Shown in pieces: positions 53,669-62,481 of a stretch of DNA of 64,000 nucleotides. Source of the stretch: Eubacterium sp. Lineage in GTDB: Bacteria > Bacillota > Clostridia > Oscillospirales > Acutalibacteraceae. The stretch covers positions 44,959-108,958 of the forward strand of contig JAFLRZ010000005.1 in assembly GCA_022511225.1 (NCBI GenBank), given 5' to 3'. The notes under the pieces are model-generated. The model was not told the origin of the DNA. It searched no databases and worked only from the letters and a program-made list of their open reading frames with translations. Each line of letters opens with the position of its first letter. Position 1 is the stretch's first letter. The position numbers were made by a program, and so were the translations under genes.

Positions 53669-53879
53669 TTCCGTGGTACCACCTAAATTAGCTGATTATC
53701 AGCTCACTCAATGGGATTAACGCTCCCGACACGCCCGATTCTACTTGCACAAAAGTGCGTTCTTTCGAAAACTCATAGGTGTTTTTCACTGACTGCTTAT
53801 ACTGCCTTGCACCAACCGACAGCTCTCTGAAACAGCGGCAAGCAGCTACTTCCCTAATCAAAGTCTACTATATAATAAC
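53636..53879 (-). promoter_or_regulatory. T-box leader of aspS-gatCAB, Asn (AAC) specifier
   Basis: The minus-strand leader shows AGAGAG, a specifier loop aligned to that of the pheS T-box as GTGAAA-AAC-AC, and the core GGTGGTACCACGG at 53671-53683. The AAC triplet is at 53781-53783 and codes for Asn, not Asp. This fits an operon that makes Asn-tRNA-Asn by transamidation. Confidence 0.85.
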
Positions 53880-53885
53880 ATAAGT

Positions 53886-53914
53886 ATAATAACACTTTAA
53901 AATACTTTAGTCAA
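53886..53914 (-). promoter_or_regulatory. Promoter of the aspS-gatCAB operon
   Basis: On the minus strand TTGACT (53909-53914), a 17-base spacer and TATTAT (53886-53891). The -35 box overlaps the stop codon of the upstream gene. Confidence 0.75.
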
Positions 53915-54476
53915 CATTTTTATTGATTGTCTTATTACATATTATATGCAAAGCAATTTCAAAAATATAAATAATAAGAGTTATATACCATCCGACACCC
54001 ATATTGCCGATGATAATGCCGAGAACGATAAATACGGCTGTATTAACAGCACTGGAAATCATATTTCTTACAAGTCCTTTTTTTGTGCAGGAAAAGAGCG
54101 AAGAAATAATTACTGCAAGCGATAGGACTACTACGAGTGCCATACTGACAAGCGGCATAATATCAAAGCCTGTACCCTTGATTATGCCCATAATGAGAGA
54201 TAAAAGACTGACGTCATTATACATAGGCAGGCACATCGATGCAAGAGGTGTAAAGAAAAGTACAAGCCTTACAATAAGAATAGGTGAAGCAATTGAAGAG
54301 CTTTTCAGGATTCCCAGAAAATGATTTACTGCGTCCACCTCTTTTTGTGCCTGCTTTTCATCCTCCTCAAGCCTTTTATCGAGATTGTAATAAAGGAGGC
54401 TGATACCGCAGTGAGGGCACTTTTCTTTCATATAAAGGGGGCTGATTTTACCGCCACACTTAGGGCAATTACTCAT
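53907..54476 (-). CDS. Zinc-ribbon membrane protein, unknown function
   Basis: This 189-residue protein begins with a rubredoxin-like zinc ribbon (CPKCGG...CPHCG, about residues 4-25), then a charged helix and four membrane helices (about 60-180). Such zinc-ribbon plus membrane proteins are common in Clostridia and mostly unassigned. The start ATG follows AGGAGGTG and overlaps the end of the GPH symporter gene by eight bases (ATGAGTAA), so the two are translated together. A role linked to that transporter is possible. Confidence 0.72.
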   Translation of the reverse strand: MSNCPKCGGKISPLYMKEKCPHCGISLLYYNLDKRLEEDEKQAQKEVDAVNHFLGILKSSSIASPILIVRLVLFFTPLASMCLPMYNDVSLLSLIMGIIKGTGFDIMPLVSMALVVVLSLAVIISSLFSCTKKGLVRNMISSAVNTAVFIVLGIIIGNMGVGWYITLIIYIFEIALHIICNKTINKNVD

Positions 54477-55953
54477 TTTCCACACCTCCTGATGAAACCT
54501 TCTTTGAAAGCTCTATTCTTCTTTCCTTCATTTCCTCTCTGATTTGCGCAAGCTTCTGCCCTTTCAAATCGTAGAAAATATAAGGAATAACGCTGATAAG
54601 CCCTACAACGTTCGGAACGATTGTAAAGAACGTCCACAACCAGAACTCAGTCGGCTGACCTGCTGCTGACGTACACTTTGTAACAGTTTCGGTAGTGCCG
54701 TCTGCAAGAGTATTTGTTGTAACGATATAGCCGATAACGGGAAGAAGCATAGTTGCTATTGCAGTTGAAAGAGAGGAGGTAAGCTTTCCTACAAAGGTAA
54801 GAACGGAGAAAGATATACCCTCGTTTCTGACTCCTGTTTTCCACTCCATATAATCAACGGTATCGCCTATCATTTCTGTAGGGACAATCATATTAATTGT
54901 GCCTACAAAGCCGAGAACAATATTCTGAACGGCAAGGGCAGGAACTGCAAAGTACCATACGTCATAATGCCTCATGCCGACCAAGAAGCAGATTGTACCG
55001 ATTATAGCCTTTGAAAATGCTACAAAAAATACTATTTGCCTGTTATCGAATTTTCTTTTGATTATAGGCAAAACAGCATATGCCACGTAGCCGCCGATTG
55101 TACCGAAAAGAGCTACGATAAGGCTTAAGGACATAAAGTTGAGCACTTCGTTGTAGTAATAATTTCCGAATACCGAAGCTACGGAAGCGGCTGTTCCAAG
55201 AACGTTTCCGAGGACGATAAGCATAAGAGGTTTGTTCTTAAACAAGTACTTAAAGCCTTCAAGAATGCTCTCCTCCTGAACACTCTGCACAACTCTTTCC
55301 TTAGTCTTAAAGCCTGCAAGTGAGAATAATCCGACTATGAATACAGCGGCAATAACACCCATAAAGGCGAATACGTGCTTGAGATTCCACGGGATTTTGC
55401 CGTTTTCGCTTAAATCTATAAGAACGGGAAGAATAGTTGTTGAAAGTCCTCCGATAAGTCCTGATATAAATCTTGCTGACGAAATTACTCTCGTTCTGTC
55501 CGAGGGAGATGGAGAAATTGCCGTGCTCATTCCCCAAAAAGATACGTCGCCTATCGTATAGAAAAATTCCCATATCAAATAGGATATGTACATAAATATA
55601 ATTTTTGACGTCATGGTTTTTGCGTCCTGCATAATGATAGGACCCGACCAGAACAAAATCGTCACTATAGCAAGAGGGATAGGCACGATTAACAGATACG
55701 GACGAAGCTTGCCGTAGCGAGTTCTCGTTTTATCTATAATGCTGCCCATCAGAGGGTCATTAATCGTATCCCATATACCGAGAACAAGTATCATTGTTCC
55801 TACAGCCTCAGGACGTATTCCAAAGACCTTTACAAAGAACATAGAAAGATATGAGCCGGCAAAAAGATTGTAGCCGAAAACCTGCCCTGCGTTAGCAAAG
55901 CCATAGGCTAAATTCTCTTTTACACCGACGTATCGCTTTTCCTTTTGAGCCAT
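54469..55953 (-). CDS. GPH-family sugar:cation symporter (2)
   Basis: This 494-residue twelve-helix transporter has the GPH signatures IWDTINDPLMGSIIDKTRTR and GMRHYDVWYFAV. It belongs to the same family as the gene at 44836 but is clearly divergent. It would import a glycoside or pentoside with a cation. It is followed with overlap by the zinc-ribbon membrane protein. No glycosidase is adjacent, so the substrate is open. Confidence 0.85.
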   Translation of the reverse strand: MAQKEKRYVGVKENLAYGFANAGQVFGYNLFAGSYLSMFFVKVFGIRPEAVGTMILVLGIWDTINDPLMGSIIDKTRTRYGKLRPYLLIVPIPLAIVTILFWSGPIIMQDAKTMTSKIIFMYISYLIWEFFYTIGDVSFWGMSTAISPSPSDRTRVISSARFISGLIGGLSTTILPVLIDLSENGKIPWNLKHVFAFMGVIAAVFIVGLFSLAGFKTKERVVQSVQEESILEGFKYLFKNKPLMLIVLGNVLGTAASVASVFGNYYYNEVLNFMSLSLIVALFGTIGGYVAYAVLPIIKRKFDNRQIVFFVAFSKAIIGTICFLVGMRHYDVWYFAVPALAVQNIVLGFVGTINMIVPTEMIGDTVDYMEWKTGVRNEGISFSVLTFVGKLTSSLSTAIATMLLPVIGYIVTTNTLADGTTETVTKCTSAAGQPTEFWLWTFFTIVPNVVGLISVIPYIFYDLKGQKLAQIREEMKERRIELSKKVSSGGVENE

Positions 55954-56011
55954 TATATTCTCCTGATTGTTATATAATATAAAACGATTTAACAGTTTTT
56001 TTGAAAATTAA

Positions 56012-56136
56012 ACGGGAGGCAGATTGCCTCCCCTACGATATAACAGTAGTGTTATTGTTTGCTTGTAGGGAAGGATATTATCCTCCCGTGTTATTTATTA
56101 AATCACAATTTAGACGGACGAGCAATGCTCTCCCCT
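56012..56136. repeat. Composite hairpin repeat, modules A, B and C (copy 4, complete)
   Basis: Module A GGGAGGCA-GAT-TGCCTCCC (56014-56032), linker TTATTGTTTGCTTGTA (56052-56067), module B GGATATTATCCTCCC (to 56087) and module C GACGAGCAATGCTC (56117-56130) appear in order. It fills most of the 190-base gap before the GPH gene. Confidence 0.8.
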
Positions 56137-56142
56137 GCTTTT

Positions 56143-56610
56143 TTAAGAGTTTGCGTCACCCTTCTGGGAGTAATCTGCATATCTGTTCTCAAGTTCCTTC
56201 ATTTCACCTGTTTTCTGATCCTTCATCAAAACAGTTTCACCGTCAAACGAAATGAAGTACTCACCATAAGTTTTCATTGAAAACGTCTGCTTACCGTCTT
56301 CGGTAGTCGTATCGTTCAGTACGGGAACGTTTGCAACGACCTTAACGTATTTTTCGCCATCATATTCAACGCCTGTTGAAGCAATCATAAACTGATAATT
56401 CTTGTCAATATCAGCAAGACCAAGCTCCTCAGCTGTATACTGAGATTCAATGAAATTGATAGCATTGCTTTCCTTAATTTTTGCTTCCTTCGTTATGATG
56501 CCCTCTGTTGCCGGCGGCGTATTACCGTTATTGTTATCGGTCTTAGAGCAAGCCACAAGTACAGAGAAGATAATAACAAAGGTCAGCAAAACTGCAAATA
56601 CTTTTTTCAT
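56143..56610 (-). CDS. Putative lipoprotein, unknown function
   Basis: This 155-residue protein has a lipoprotein signal peptide with lipobox LVAC (Cys at about 21), followed by a Asn/Thr-rich spacer. The mature domain (about 45-145) contains FIESQYTAEELGL and MKTYGEYFISFDGETV, an alpha/beta pattern. I do not recognise the family. It lies 21 bases before the CD1247-like gene's stop codon side on the same strand and may share its transcript. Confidence 0.65.
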   Translation of the reverse strand: MKKVFAVLLTFVIIFSVLVACSKTDNNNGNTPPATEGIITKEAKIKESNAINFIESQYTAEELGLADIDKNYQFMIASTGVEYDGEKYVKVVANVPVLNDTTTEDGKQTFSMKTYGEYFISFDGETVLMKDQKTGEMKELENRYADYSQKGDANS

Positions 56611-56631
56611 AAAGCACCCTTTAACAGAAAA

Positions 56632-57078
56632 TTAATCCTGTTCCTCGCAATCATCACATTCACATTCTTCAACTTCCACTTCAAGCTCAAGATGCTCGCC
56701 GCAGTTAGGGCAGTCTACCTCGCCCTCGTTGAGAACGGTATCCTCGTCAACGTCAAACTCAATTCCGCAATACGGACATTCAATGCCGAAAACTGCCATA
56801 TCATCAAAGTCATCACAATCGCAGTCATCGTCACAGCAGTCGCAATCATCATCACAGCAATCGCTGAGATAATCCTCAACTGCTTCGAGATCCTCGTCAA
56901 CAGCATCAATCTGCTCAGCGAGAAGCTCCATACCTTCTGTTACGTCATCAATATCCTCAACGATATTGTTAAGAACGTCAACAATTGCTTTAATAGCTTT
57001 GGTTTCTTTCTTTGACTCGTCTAAATCAAGACCGTCAAGTAAGCCCTTAAGATAGCCGAGGCTTTCAATAGTTTCCAT
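56632..57078 (-). CDS. CD1247-type zinc-ribbon protein with Asp/Cys-rich segment
   Basis: This 148-residue protein starts METIESLGYLKGLLDGLDLD, the N-terminal pattern of the clostridial CD1247 family, continuing as a long helix (about 1-60). The middle (about 68-90) is a run of Asp and Cys in repeats like CCDDDCDC. The C-terminal zinc ribbon is CPYCG...CPNCG, followed by an acidic CECDDCEEQD tail. The ATG at 57076-57078 follows AAAGGAG; the longer frame overlaps efp and is rejected. Function unknown; the Asp/Cys segment may bind metal. Confidence 0.78.
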   Translation of the reverse strand: METIESLGYLKGLLDGLDLDESKKETKAIKAIVDVLNNIVEDIDDVTEGMELLAEQIDAVDEDLEAVEDYLSDCCDDDCDCCDDDCDCDDFDDMAVFGIECPYCGIEFDVDEDTVLNEGEVDCPNCGEHLELEVEVEECECDDCEEQD

Positions 57079-57115
57079 AGTTAAAACTCCTTTGTTTTGC
57101 TTAATAGCTATTAAC

Positions 57116-57673
57116 TTATGCTCTTTCCATATATTCACAAGTTCTTGTGTCAATTCTGATCATATCGCCCTCGTTGATGAAAAGAGGAACTCTGATTTCA
57201 GCACCTGTTTCAACCTTTGCAGGCTTGAGAGTGTTAGTAGCTGTATTGCCCTTAAGACCGGGCTCCGTTTCTGTAACCTCGAGAGTAACGAACGTTGGTG
57301 GCTCTACACCGAAAACCTTGCCCTTGTATGAAAGAATACGGCAAATCTCATTTTCCTTAACAAACTTAAAGTTTTCTGAAAGATCAGCCTCTGATACAGG
57401 AATCATATCAAATGTTTCGTTATCCATAAAGTAGTAAAGTCCGTCATCGCTGTATGAATAAGCCATTTCTCTTCTCTCAATAAATGCCGTAGGGAATTTA
57501 GCTGAAGGGTTGTAGCTCTTTTCTGTAACTGCACCTGTAATAACGTTCTTTGTCTTTGTTCTTACAAATGCTGCGCCCTTACCCGGCTTAACGTGCTGAA
57601 ATTCGATGACCTGCAATACGTTGCCGTCTTCCTCGAATGTTACACCGTTTCTGAAATCACCTGCAGATACCAT
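57116..57673 (-). CDS. efp: Translation elongation factor P
   Basis: EF-P enters the ribosomal E/P site to relieve stalls at polyproline. The 185 residues are of family length, with three beta-barrel domains. The loop carrying the modifiable residue is [12 protein letters not shown] (Lys near 32). The C-terminal domain has the signature around [26 protein letters not shown] precedes the ATG. It sits upstream of the CD1247-like gene. Confidence 0.96.
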   Translation of the reverse strand: MVSAGDFRNGVTFEEDGNVLQVIEFQHVKPGKGAAFVRTKTKNVITGAVTEKSYNPSAKFPTAFIERREMAYSYSDDGLYYFMDNETFDMIPVSEADLSENFKFVKENEICRILSYKGKVFGVEPPTFVTLEVTETEPGLKGNTATNTLKPAKVETGAEIRVPLFINEGDMIRIDTRTCEYMERA

Positions 57674-57731
57674 AAGTATATACCTCCAAAAATCAATTAA
57701 TCATATTTGTAATATATTATACTTTATTATT

Positions 57732-58169
57732 TTATATTATTTCAAGCAATAAATCAATACCCATTTTATAGCTATCTTTGCCGAATCCTGATATTTGCTT
57801 AACACATACGTCTGTTATTACGGAAATTTTGCGAAAATCCTCTCTTTTATGTATGTCTGACATATGAACCTCAACGAACGGAGTGTAGTCAGCTACAGCC
57901 TCAATAGCATCACGGATTGCATATGAATAATGGGTATACGCTCCTGCGTTGATTACAACGCCGTCAAAGTCATCCTTGCTTTCGTGAATGACGTCAATAA
58001 TTTCGCCCTCGTAATTTGACTGGAAGAAGGACAGCTTAGCGCCGTTTGCCTTGCCGTAAAGCTTTAACTCGTCATTAATCTGCTTGAGCGTCTCACCGCC
58101 GTAAACGTTCTTTTTTCTGATTCCTGTCATATTCAGGTTAGGGCCGTTAAGTATTAATATCTTTTTCAT
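57732..58169 (-). CDS. aroQ: 3-dehydroquinate dehydratase, type II
   Basis: This enzyme dehydrates 3-dehydroquinate in the shikimate pathway. The 145 residues show LILNGPNLNM at the start, the catalytic Tyr region NVYGGETL, NAGAYTHYSYAI and EVHMSDIHKRE with the catalytic His. The ATG at 58167-58169 follows GGTGATTG. It lies upstream of efp, an arrangement common in Firmicutes. Confidence 0.95.
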   Translation of the reverse strand: MKKILILNGPNLNMTGIRKKNVYGGETLKQINDELKLYGKANGAKLSFFQSNYEGEIIDVIHESKDDFDGVVINAGAYTHYSYAIRDAIEAVADYTPFVEVHMSDIHKREDFRKISVITDVCVKQISGFGKDSYKMGIDLLLEII

Positions 58170-58210
58170 TTCAATCACCGATAATATAATAATTGAATTA
58201 CTCTATGATG

Positions 58211-58249
58211 TCAACATAAAAAAGGAATCCTGCGGGTGCAGGATTCCTT
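58211..58249 (-). terminator. Duplicated terminator (copy 1)
   Basis: AAGGAATCCTGC-GGGT-GCAGGATTCCTT with a T-run on the minus strand ends the gene at 58256. The segment including TCAACATAAAAA is repeated almost exactly at 59069-59108. Confidence 0.85.
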
Positions 58250-58255
58250 TTGAAC

Positions 58256-58933
58256 CTAATCATTTATTTCCCAACTATAATCACCATGCAAAAAATATAT
58301 GCACTCAACCACTCTCAGGGTATTTGTTCGGTTTAATTCTAATGAGTTTAATAACAAATCATATACATGATTCGTTCCGCGACCTAAATAAAATTCTTCA
58401 AAGCCATAGGCAAGCTTTGCAGTTGATTCTGTATAGTCCGAGCAATAATCAGAATATTTATCCATTATTGCTACTAATTCAGAAGATGAGATGTTGCTAT
58501 CTATATCTGATTTTTCCTTTACAATACTATTAAAAACATCTACTGCATTTTCAAACTCATTTTCGTATGCTTCTATCCAATCTGCTAAAACATCCTGTTC
58601 TTCTTTAAGTGATTTTGCATTAATATATTTTTCATAATATATTTTATCAATAGGGTTATCGTTGACCTTATCAACTATTTTACCGGAAGGATTCACCAAA
58701 AAGCTTTTATACAAATCAAAAGGCAATTCATTTTCAGGTAATTCATTTTTCTTCTCTTCATTCTTTGACGTAGTTGAAGAAGCAGATATAACATTATTAG
58801 CAGATGTATTTTCTTTTTGTATTGCATCTTCTGTATTAATACTTTTTGAATTAAAAAGATACCCTGCCGTAAAGCCTAAAGCAATACATGTGATACATAT
58901 AATAGGTACAATAATTTTATTTATCTTTTTCAT
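58256..58933 (-). CDS. Membrane-anchored hypothetical protein
   Basis: This 225-residue protein has an N-terminal membrane helix (MKKINKIIVPIICITCIA, about 5-25), a Ser/Thr/Asn-rich spacer and a helical extracytoplasmic domain (about 75-225). I do not recognise it. The ATG at 58931-58933 follows GGGAGG. The gene is AT-rich and bounded on both sides by the same 39-40 base terminator, as if it had been inserted or could be lost by recombination between the two. Confidence 0.62.
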   Translation of the reverse strand: MKKINKIIVPIICITCIALGFTAGYLFNSKSINTEDAIQKENTSANNVISASSTTSKNEEKKNELPENELPFDLYKSFLVNPSGKIVDKVNDNPIDKIYYEKYINAKSLKEEQDVLADWIEAYENEFENAVDVFNSIVKEKSDIDSNISSSELVAIMDKYSDYCSDYTESTAKLAYGFEEFYLGRGTNHVYDLLLNSLELNRTNTLRVVECIYFLHGDYSWEIND

Positions 58934-59068
58934 ATTTTCCTCCCTGAGCATATAGGACAAGGAATGATTGCTTGTCCCAATTTTTATTACAATATTATGA
59001 TAATCTAAGAAATAGATTAAGTCAATATATATTCCCCTAAAGTGTTGCACTTGATAGTTAAATTCACC

Positions 59069-59108
59069 TCAACATAAAAAAAGGAATCCTGCGGGTGCAG
59101 GATTCCTT
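59069..59108 (-). terminator. Duplicated terminator (copy 2)
   Basis: This copy equals copy 1 at 58211-58249 apart from one extra A. It ends the Ig-like surface protein gene. Confidence 0.85.
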
Positions 59109-59113
59109 AACGG

Positions 59114-60565
59114 CTATTTTTTAGTAGTAACTGTTTTTACTTTACTCCAAGAAGAATAAATTTTCGTTGACTTACCGTTAACTTTTACAGTTTTATAAGT
59201 ACGAATACGAACATAATACTTTTTATTAGCCTTGCGATGTAAAATAGTCTTTGATGTTGTCTTATTATTCTTTACGGTAACGGTTTTCTTGCTACTAAAC
59301 TTACTGTCGATTGCATACTGAATCTGATAGCCGGTTGTTTGAGTGGTATTCTTCTTCCACTTTACAACAAAGCCCTTTGACTTTGCAGTTAATTTGCTTA
59401 CGTATGTTTTCTTTGGTACTATTTTGAAGGTTTTCTTTACCGTTCCGTTATATTTACCCTTAAGCTTAACTTTTACTGTATATTTTCCTACAGCTTTTCT
59501 TCCCTTTGGATATGTAACAGTATAATTCTTTGAGCTTATCTTGTTACCGTTTAAATCTTTTACTGTTACTTTTGGTTTTCTGGTCTTGCCGTTATATACG
59601 TATGAAATGCTTGATAACGTTACCTTTGCGTTTGGTTTTATCTTAAAGGTTTTAGTAATTGTACCGGTGTAATTACTGTCATCTTTAAACTTAACTTTTA
59701 CCTTATACTTTCCTGCATTCTTTCTGCCTTTTGAATACGATACCGTGTACTTACTTGCATCAATCTCTTTGCCTTTACTGTTAATAACCGTCACTTTCGG
59801 CTTTTTAACCTTACCATCATAAATATATGAAGATTTTGAAAGCTTAACTGTTTTTGGGTAATAGATTGTAGTTTTTGACTTGACTTTACCGCACACGGTA
59901 CATTTTGTTACAATCTTGCCGTTTTTACTTGTTGTTGCCTTTGTCTTTTTCTTTTTATACTTATGATTAGGACATTCAACTGTGACATAGCACATTGCAT
60001 ATACACCATTTGAAGCCGTGGCGATTACATATGCCGAACCATAGTTATGTGCATATACATAGCCGTTGTTTACAGATAAAATGTTTATATCGGAAGTGTT
60101 CCACGTAAGAGTCTGTCCTGAATTGCTTGGATAAACTAATGCAGATAATTGGTATCCTTCACCTTTACTCAGTGTCAAACTGCTTGGTGATATCTGAACG
60201 CTTGTAGGCTCTATTGATTCAACAGTTATATTAAATCCGTACATTCCGGTTGCCATATAACCTGATGGTTGCACTTTATATTGATAACGAAATTCAACAT
60301 ATGCTTTATTAAATTCGTTAGGATTTGTTTGTAATGCTCTTACAGTACAAGACGTATAACCCTGTGAAACAATTTCTACAGCTTTACTGTTATTAGTTGT
60401 CCAATAACCCGAAGAAATACTCCTTCCGTACGTTTGAGCATACAAAGTACGAGTTTCGCCGACTTCCATAAAGATACTTTCGTCTGCGTACGCTGACAGG
60501 TCAATTCCCGCCATTATGCTCAAAAGCATTACGAGTGCTAAGAATAAACTAAAAGCTTTTTTCAT
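59114..60565 (-). CDS. Secreted Ig-like/fibronectin-like surface protein
   Basis: This 483-residue exported protein has a signal peptide ending near LSAYADES. A BIG2-type Ig-like domain follows at about 120-195 (VQISPSSLTLSKGE, ...TASNGVYAMCYVTVE). Then come a CxxC bridge, two MBG-like repeats (SYIYDGKVKKPKVTV and ISYVYNGKTRKPKVTV, each about 78 residues) and a fibronectin type III domain at the C terminus (KLTAKSKGFVVKWKKN). The whole is very basic. There is no sortase signal or anchor, so it may bind the wall by charge. The ATG at 60563-60565 is chosen over the longer frame. Confidence 0.8.
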   Translation of the reverse strand: MKKAFSLFLALVMLLSIMAGIDLSAYADESIFMEVGETRTLYAQTYGRSISSGYWTTNNSKAVEIVSQGYTSCTVRALQTNPNEFNKAYVEFRYQYKVQPSGYMATGMYGFNITVESIEPTSVQISPSSLTLSKGEGYQLSALVYPSNSGQTLTWNTSDINILSVNNGYVYAHNYGSAYVIATASNGVYAMCYVTVECPNHKYKKKKTKATTSKNGKIVTKCTVCGKVKSKTTIYYPKTVKLSKSSYIYDGKVKKPKVTVINSKGKEIDASKYTVSYSKGRKNAGKYKVKVKFKDDSNYTGTITKTFKIKPNAKVTLSSISYVYNGKTRKPKVTVKDLNGNKISSKNYTVTYPKGRKAVGKYTVKVKLKGKYNGTVKKTFKIVPKKTYVSKLTAKSKGFVVKWKKNTTQTTGYQIQYAIDSKFSSKKTVTVKNNKTTSKTILHRKANKKYYVRIRTYKTVKVNGKSTKIYSSWSKVKTVTTKK

Positions 60566-60653
60566 TGCGCATCCCTCTTCTTTCTTTTTATAATTACATA
60601 TTATCACATTGCATTAGTATATTCAAGATTTTTTAGTGTAACATATTTAGAAT

Positions 60654-60683
60654 AAAAAAAGGAGTATCATTAAATGATACTCC
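60654..60683 (-). terminator. Terminator of rpsU
   Basis: GGAGTATCAT-TTA-ATGATACTCC followed by T7 on the minus strand. Confidence 0.85.
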
Positions 60684-60699
60684 TGCATGAATTGTATAA

Positions 60700-60876
60700 T
60701 TACTTATACTTTCTCTTACGAGCTGCTTCGCTCTTCTTTTTACGAGCTACTGAAGGCTTTTCATAATGCTCTCTCTTTCTTACCTCCTGAATGATACCAT
60801 CACGAGATGTCTGGCGCTTAAATCTTCTGAGTGCGCTGTCAAGAGATTCATTTTCCTTAACTTTTACCTGGCTTAT
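60700..60876 (-). CDS. rpsU: 30S ribosomal protein S21, apparent AUA start
   Basis: S21 is a small basic protein of the 30S subunit needed early in initiation. The family core [20 protein letters not shown] and the Arg/Lys-rich tail are clear. With ATA at 60874-60876 as start the protein is exactly 58 residues, the usual length, and GGAGGGAGGG is six bases upstream. The only standard codon in frame, TTG at 60892-60894, lies in front of that ribosome site and has none of its own. The start is therefore probably a rare AUA. Confidence 0.9.
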   Translation of the reverse strand: MSQVKVKENESLDSALRRFKRQTSRDGIIQEVRKREHYEKPSVARKKKSEAARKRKYK

Positions 60877-61050
60877 CTTAATCCCTCCCTCCAAAAATCA
60901 TGGGGGTATTTGAGTTTTTTCAAATATCTTGTGGACGATTATATACAAAATATCGTAAAATGTCAAGTATTTTATCAAGAAATATCTTAACATTAGGAAA
61001 AACATTAAATTTTGTCGAATGGAAATAACGCTTATTGTAAATTATACACA

Positions 61051-61086
61051 AAACAAAACTGATTTCGCGTAAATACACGAAATCAG
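61051..61086 (-). terminator. Terminator of the ribosomal/rpoA operon
   Basis: CTGATTTCG...CGAAATCAG stem followed by TTTTGTTTTG on the minus strand, 20 bases after rplQ. Confidence 0.8.
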
Positions 61087-61106
61087 CTTCAATTGCATTA
61101 TATATC

Positions 61107-61448
61107 TTAAACAAGCTCAATGATGCACATTTCTGCAGCATCACCTCTACGAGGGCCTGTTTTGATAATACGGCAGTAACCACCGTTTCTGTCTGCATAC
61201 TTAGGAGCAATCTCATCAAAAAGCTTCTTGACTACGTCTTCCTTAGTAACGTAAGCAAGAACCTGTCTTCTTGAATGAAGTGTGTCATTTTTGCCGAGAG
61301 TAATCATCTTCTCAGCCATAGCACGAACTTCCTTTGCTCTTGTAACGGTTGTTTCAATTTTGCCGTTCTCCAAAAGATAAGTAACTAATCCTCTGAGCAT
61401 AGCCTTTCTGTGGTCAGTCGGGCGGCCCAATTTTCTGCTACCTGGCAT
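61107..61448 (-). CDS. rplQ: 50S ribosomal protein L17
   Basis: L17 is a ribosomal protein near the exit tunnel. The 113 residues begin [20 protein letters not shown], the family signature. The gene ends the operon rpmJ-rpsM-rpsK-rpsD-rpoA-rplQ, 14 bases after rpoA, and is followed by a terminator. AGGAGGGAAT stands before the ATG. Confidence 0.97.
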   Translation of the reverse strand: MPGSRKLGRPTDHRKAMLRGLVTYLLENGKIETTVTRAKEVRAMAEKMITLGKNDTLHSRRQVLAYVTKEDVVKKLFDEIAPKYADRNGGYCRIIKTGPRRGDAAEMCIIELV

Positions 61449-61462
61449 TGAAATTCCCTCCT

Positions 61463-62419
61463 TTAGTCCTCTTCTTGACTAAGCTGGAAACCTAAAGAAG
61501 CGAGCTTTGCAACTACTTCATCGAGGGACTTACGTCCAAGGTTTCTAACTTTCATCATATCTTCTTCTGATTTACCGATTAAATCCTCTACTGTATTAAT
61601 ACCTGCTCTCTTGAGACAGTTGAAAGAACGAACTGACAGATCAAGCTCTTCAATAGTCATTTCAAGAACCTTTTCCTTGCTGTCGTCATCCTTTTCAACC
61701 ATAATGTCCTGATTTCCGATTTCCTCAGAAAGATCAACAAAGAGCATAAGATGGTCATTGAGTATCTTGGCAGCGAGTGATGCTGCTTCGTCAGCCGGAA
61801 TAGTACCGTCTGTCTCAATATCGAGAATGAGCTTATCAAGATCTGTCTGCTGACCTACACGAGTATTTTCAACTGTGTAATTAACCTTAACAACAGGTGT
61901 ATAAATGGAGTCGATAGCAATAGTACCGATTGGTAAATTCATAAGCTGCTTATTGCGGTCACAGGTTACATAACCTCTGCCGTTGTCAGCGGTAAGCTCC
62001 ATAACAACCTTTGCACCCTCATCAAGATATGCAATATGAAGGTCGGGATTAAGAATTTCAACGTCTGCATCGTGCTTGATGTCAGCTGCTGTAATCTCGC
62101 CCTCACCTGAAGCCTCAATATAAAGAGTCTTAGGATTTTCGTCGTGTATCTTAAGAATTACGTTCTTGAGATTAAGAACTATCTCTGTAACGTCCTCTTT
62201 AACGTGAGGAATTGTTGAAAATTCGTGTAAAACACCATCAATCTTTACAGAAGTAATAGCATAGCCCGGAAGGGATGAAAGAAGTACTCTTCTCATACCG
62301 TTACCGAGTGTTGTGCCAAAGCCTCTTTCAAGCGGCTCAACAATAAATTTGCCAGTGCTACGGCTTCCGACAGTAGAAACATCTACAATCTCGATTTTAG
62401 GCTTATCAATTTCGATCAT
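61463..62419 (-). CDS. rpoA: DNA-directed RNA polymerase alpha subunit
   Basis: The alpha subunit assembles RNA polymerase and contacts regulators. The 318 residues have the N-terminal dimerisation domain ([20 protein letters not shown]) and the C-terminal domain with [17 protein letters not shown] and [11 protein letters not shown]. It sits between rpsD and rplQ in the normal Firmicutes order. Confidence 0.98.
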   Translation of the reverse strand: MIEIDKPKIEIVDVSTVGSRSTGKFIVEPLERGFGTTLGNGMRRVLLSSLPGYAITSVKIDGVLHEFSTIPHVKEDVTEIVLNLKNVILKIHDENPKTLYIEASGEGEITAADIKHDADVEILNPDLHIAYLDEGAKVVMELTADNGRGYVTCDRNKQLMNLPIGTIAIDSIYTPVVKVNYTVENTRVGQQTDLDKLILDIETDGTIPADEAASLAAKILNDHLMLFVDLSEEIGNQDIMVEKDDDSKEKVLEMTIEELDLSVRSFNCLKRAGINTVEDLIGKSEEDMMKVRNLGRKSLDEVVAKLASLGFQLSQEED

Positions 62420-62481
62420 TTAAAAGCCTCCTAAAAAAATGTTGTATTTTGTTTTCGCCAAATAATAGATGGAATAAACTA

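Noticed and set aside
57079..57153. 25-residue N-terminal extension of the CD1247-like protein
   Set aside because: It overlaps the efp stop region and has no ribosome site, while the ATG at 57078 has AAAGGAG.
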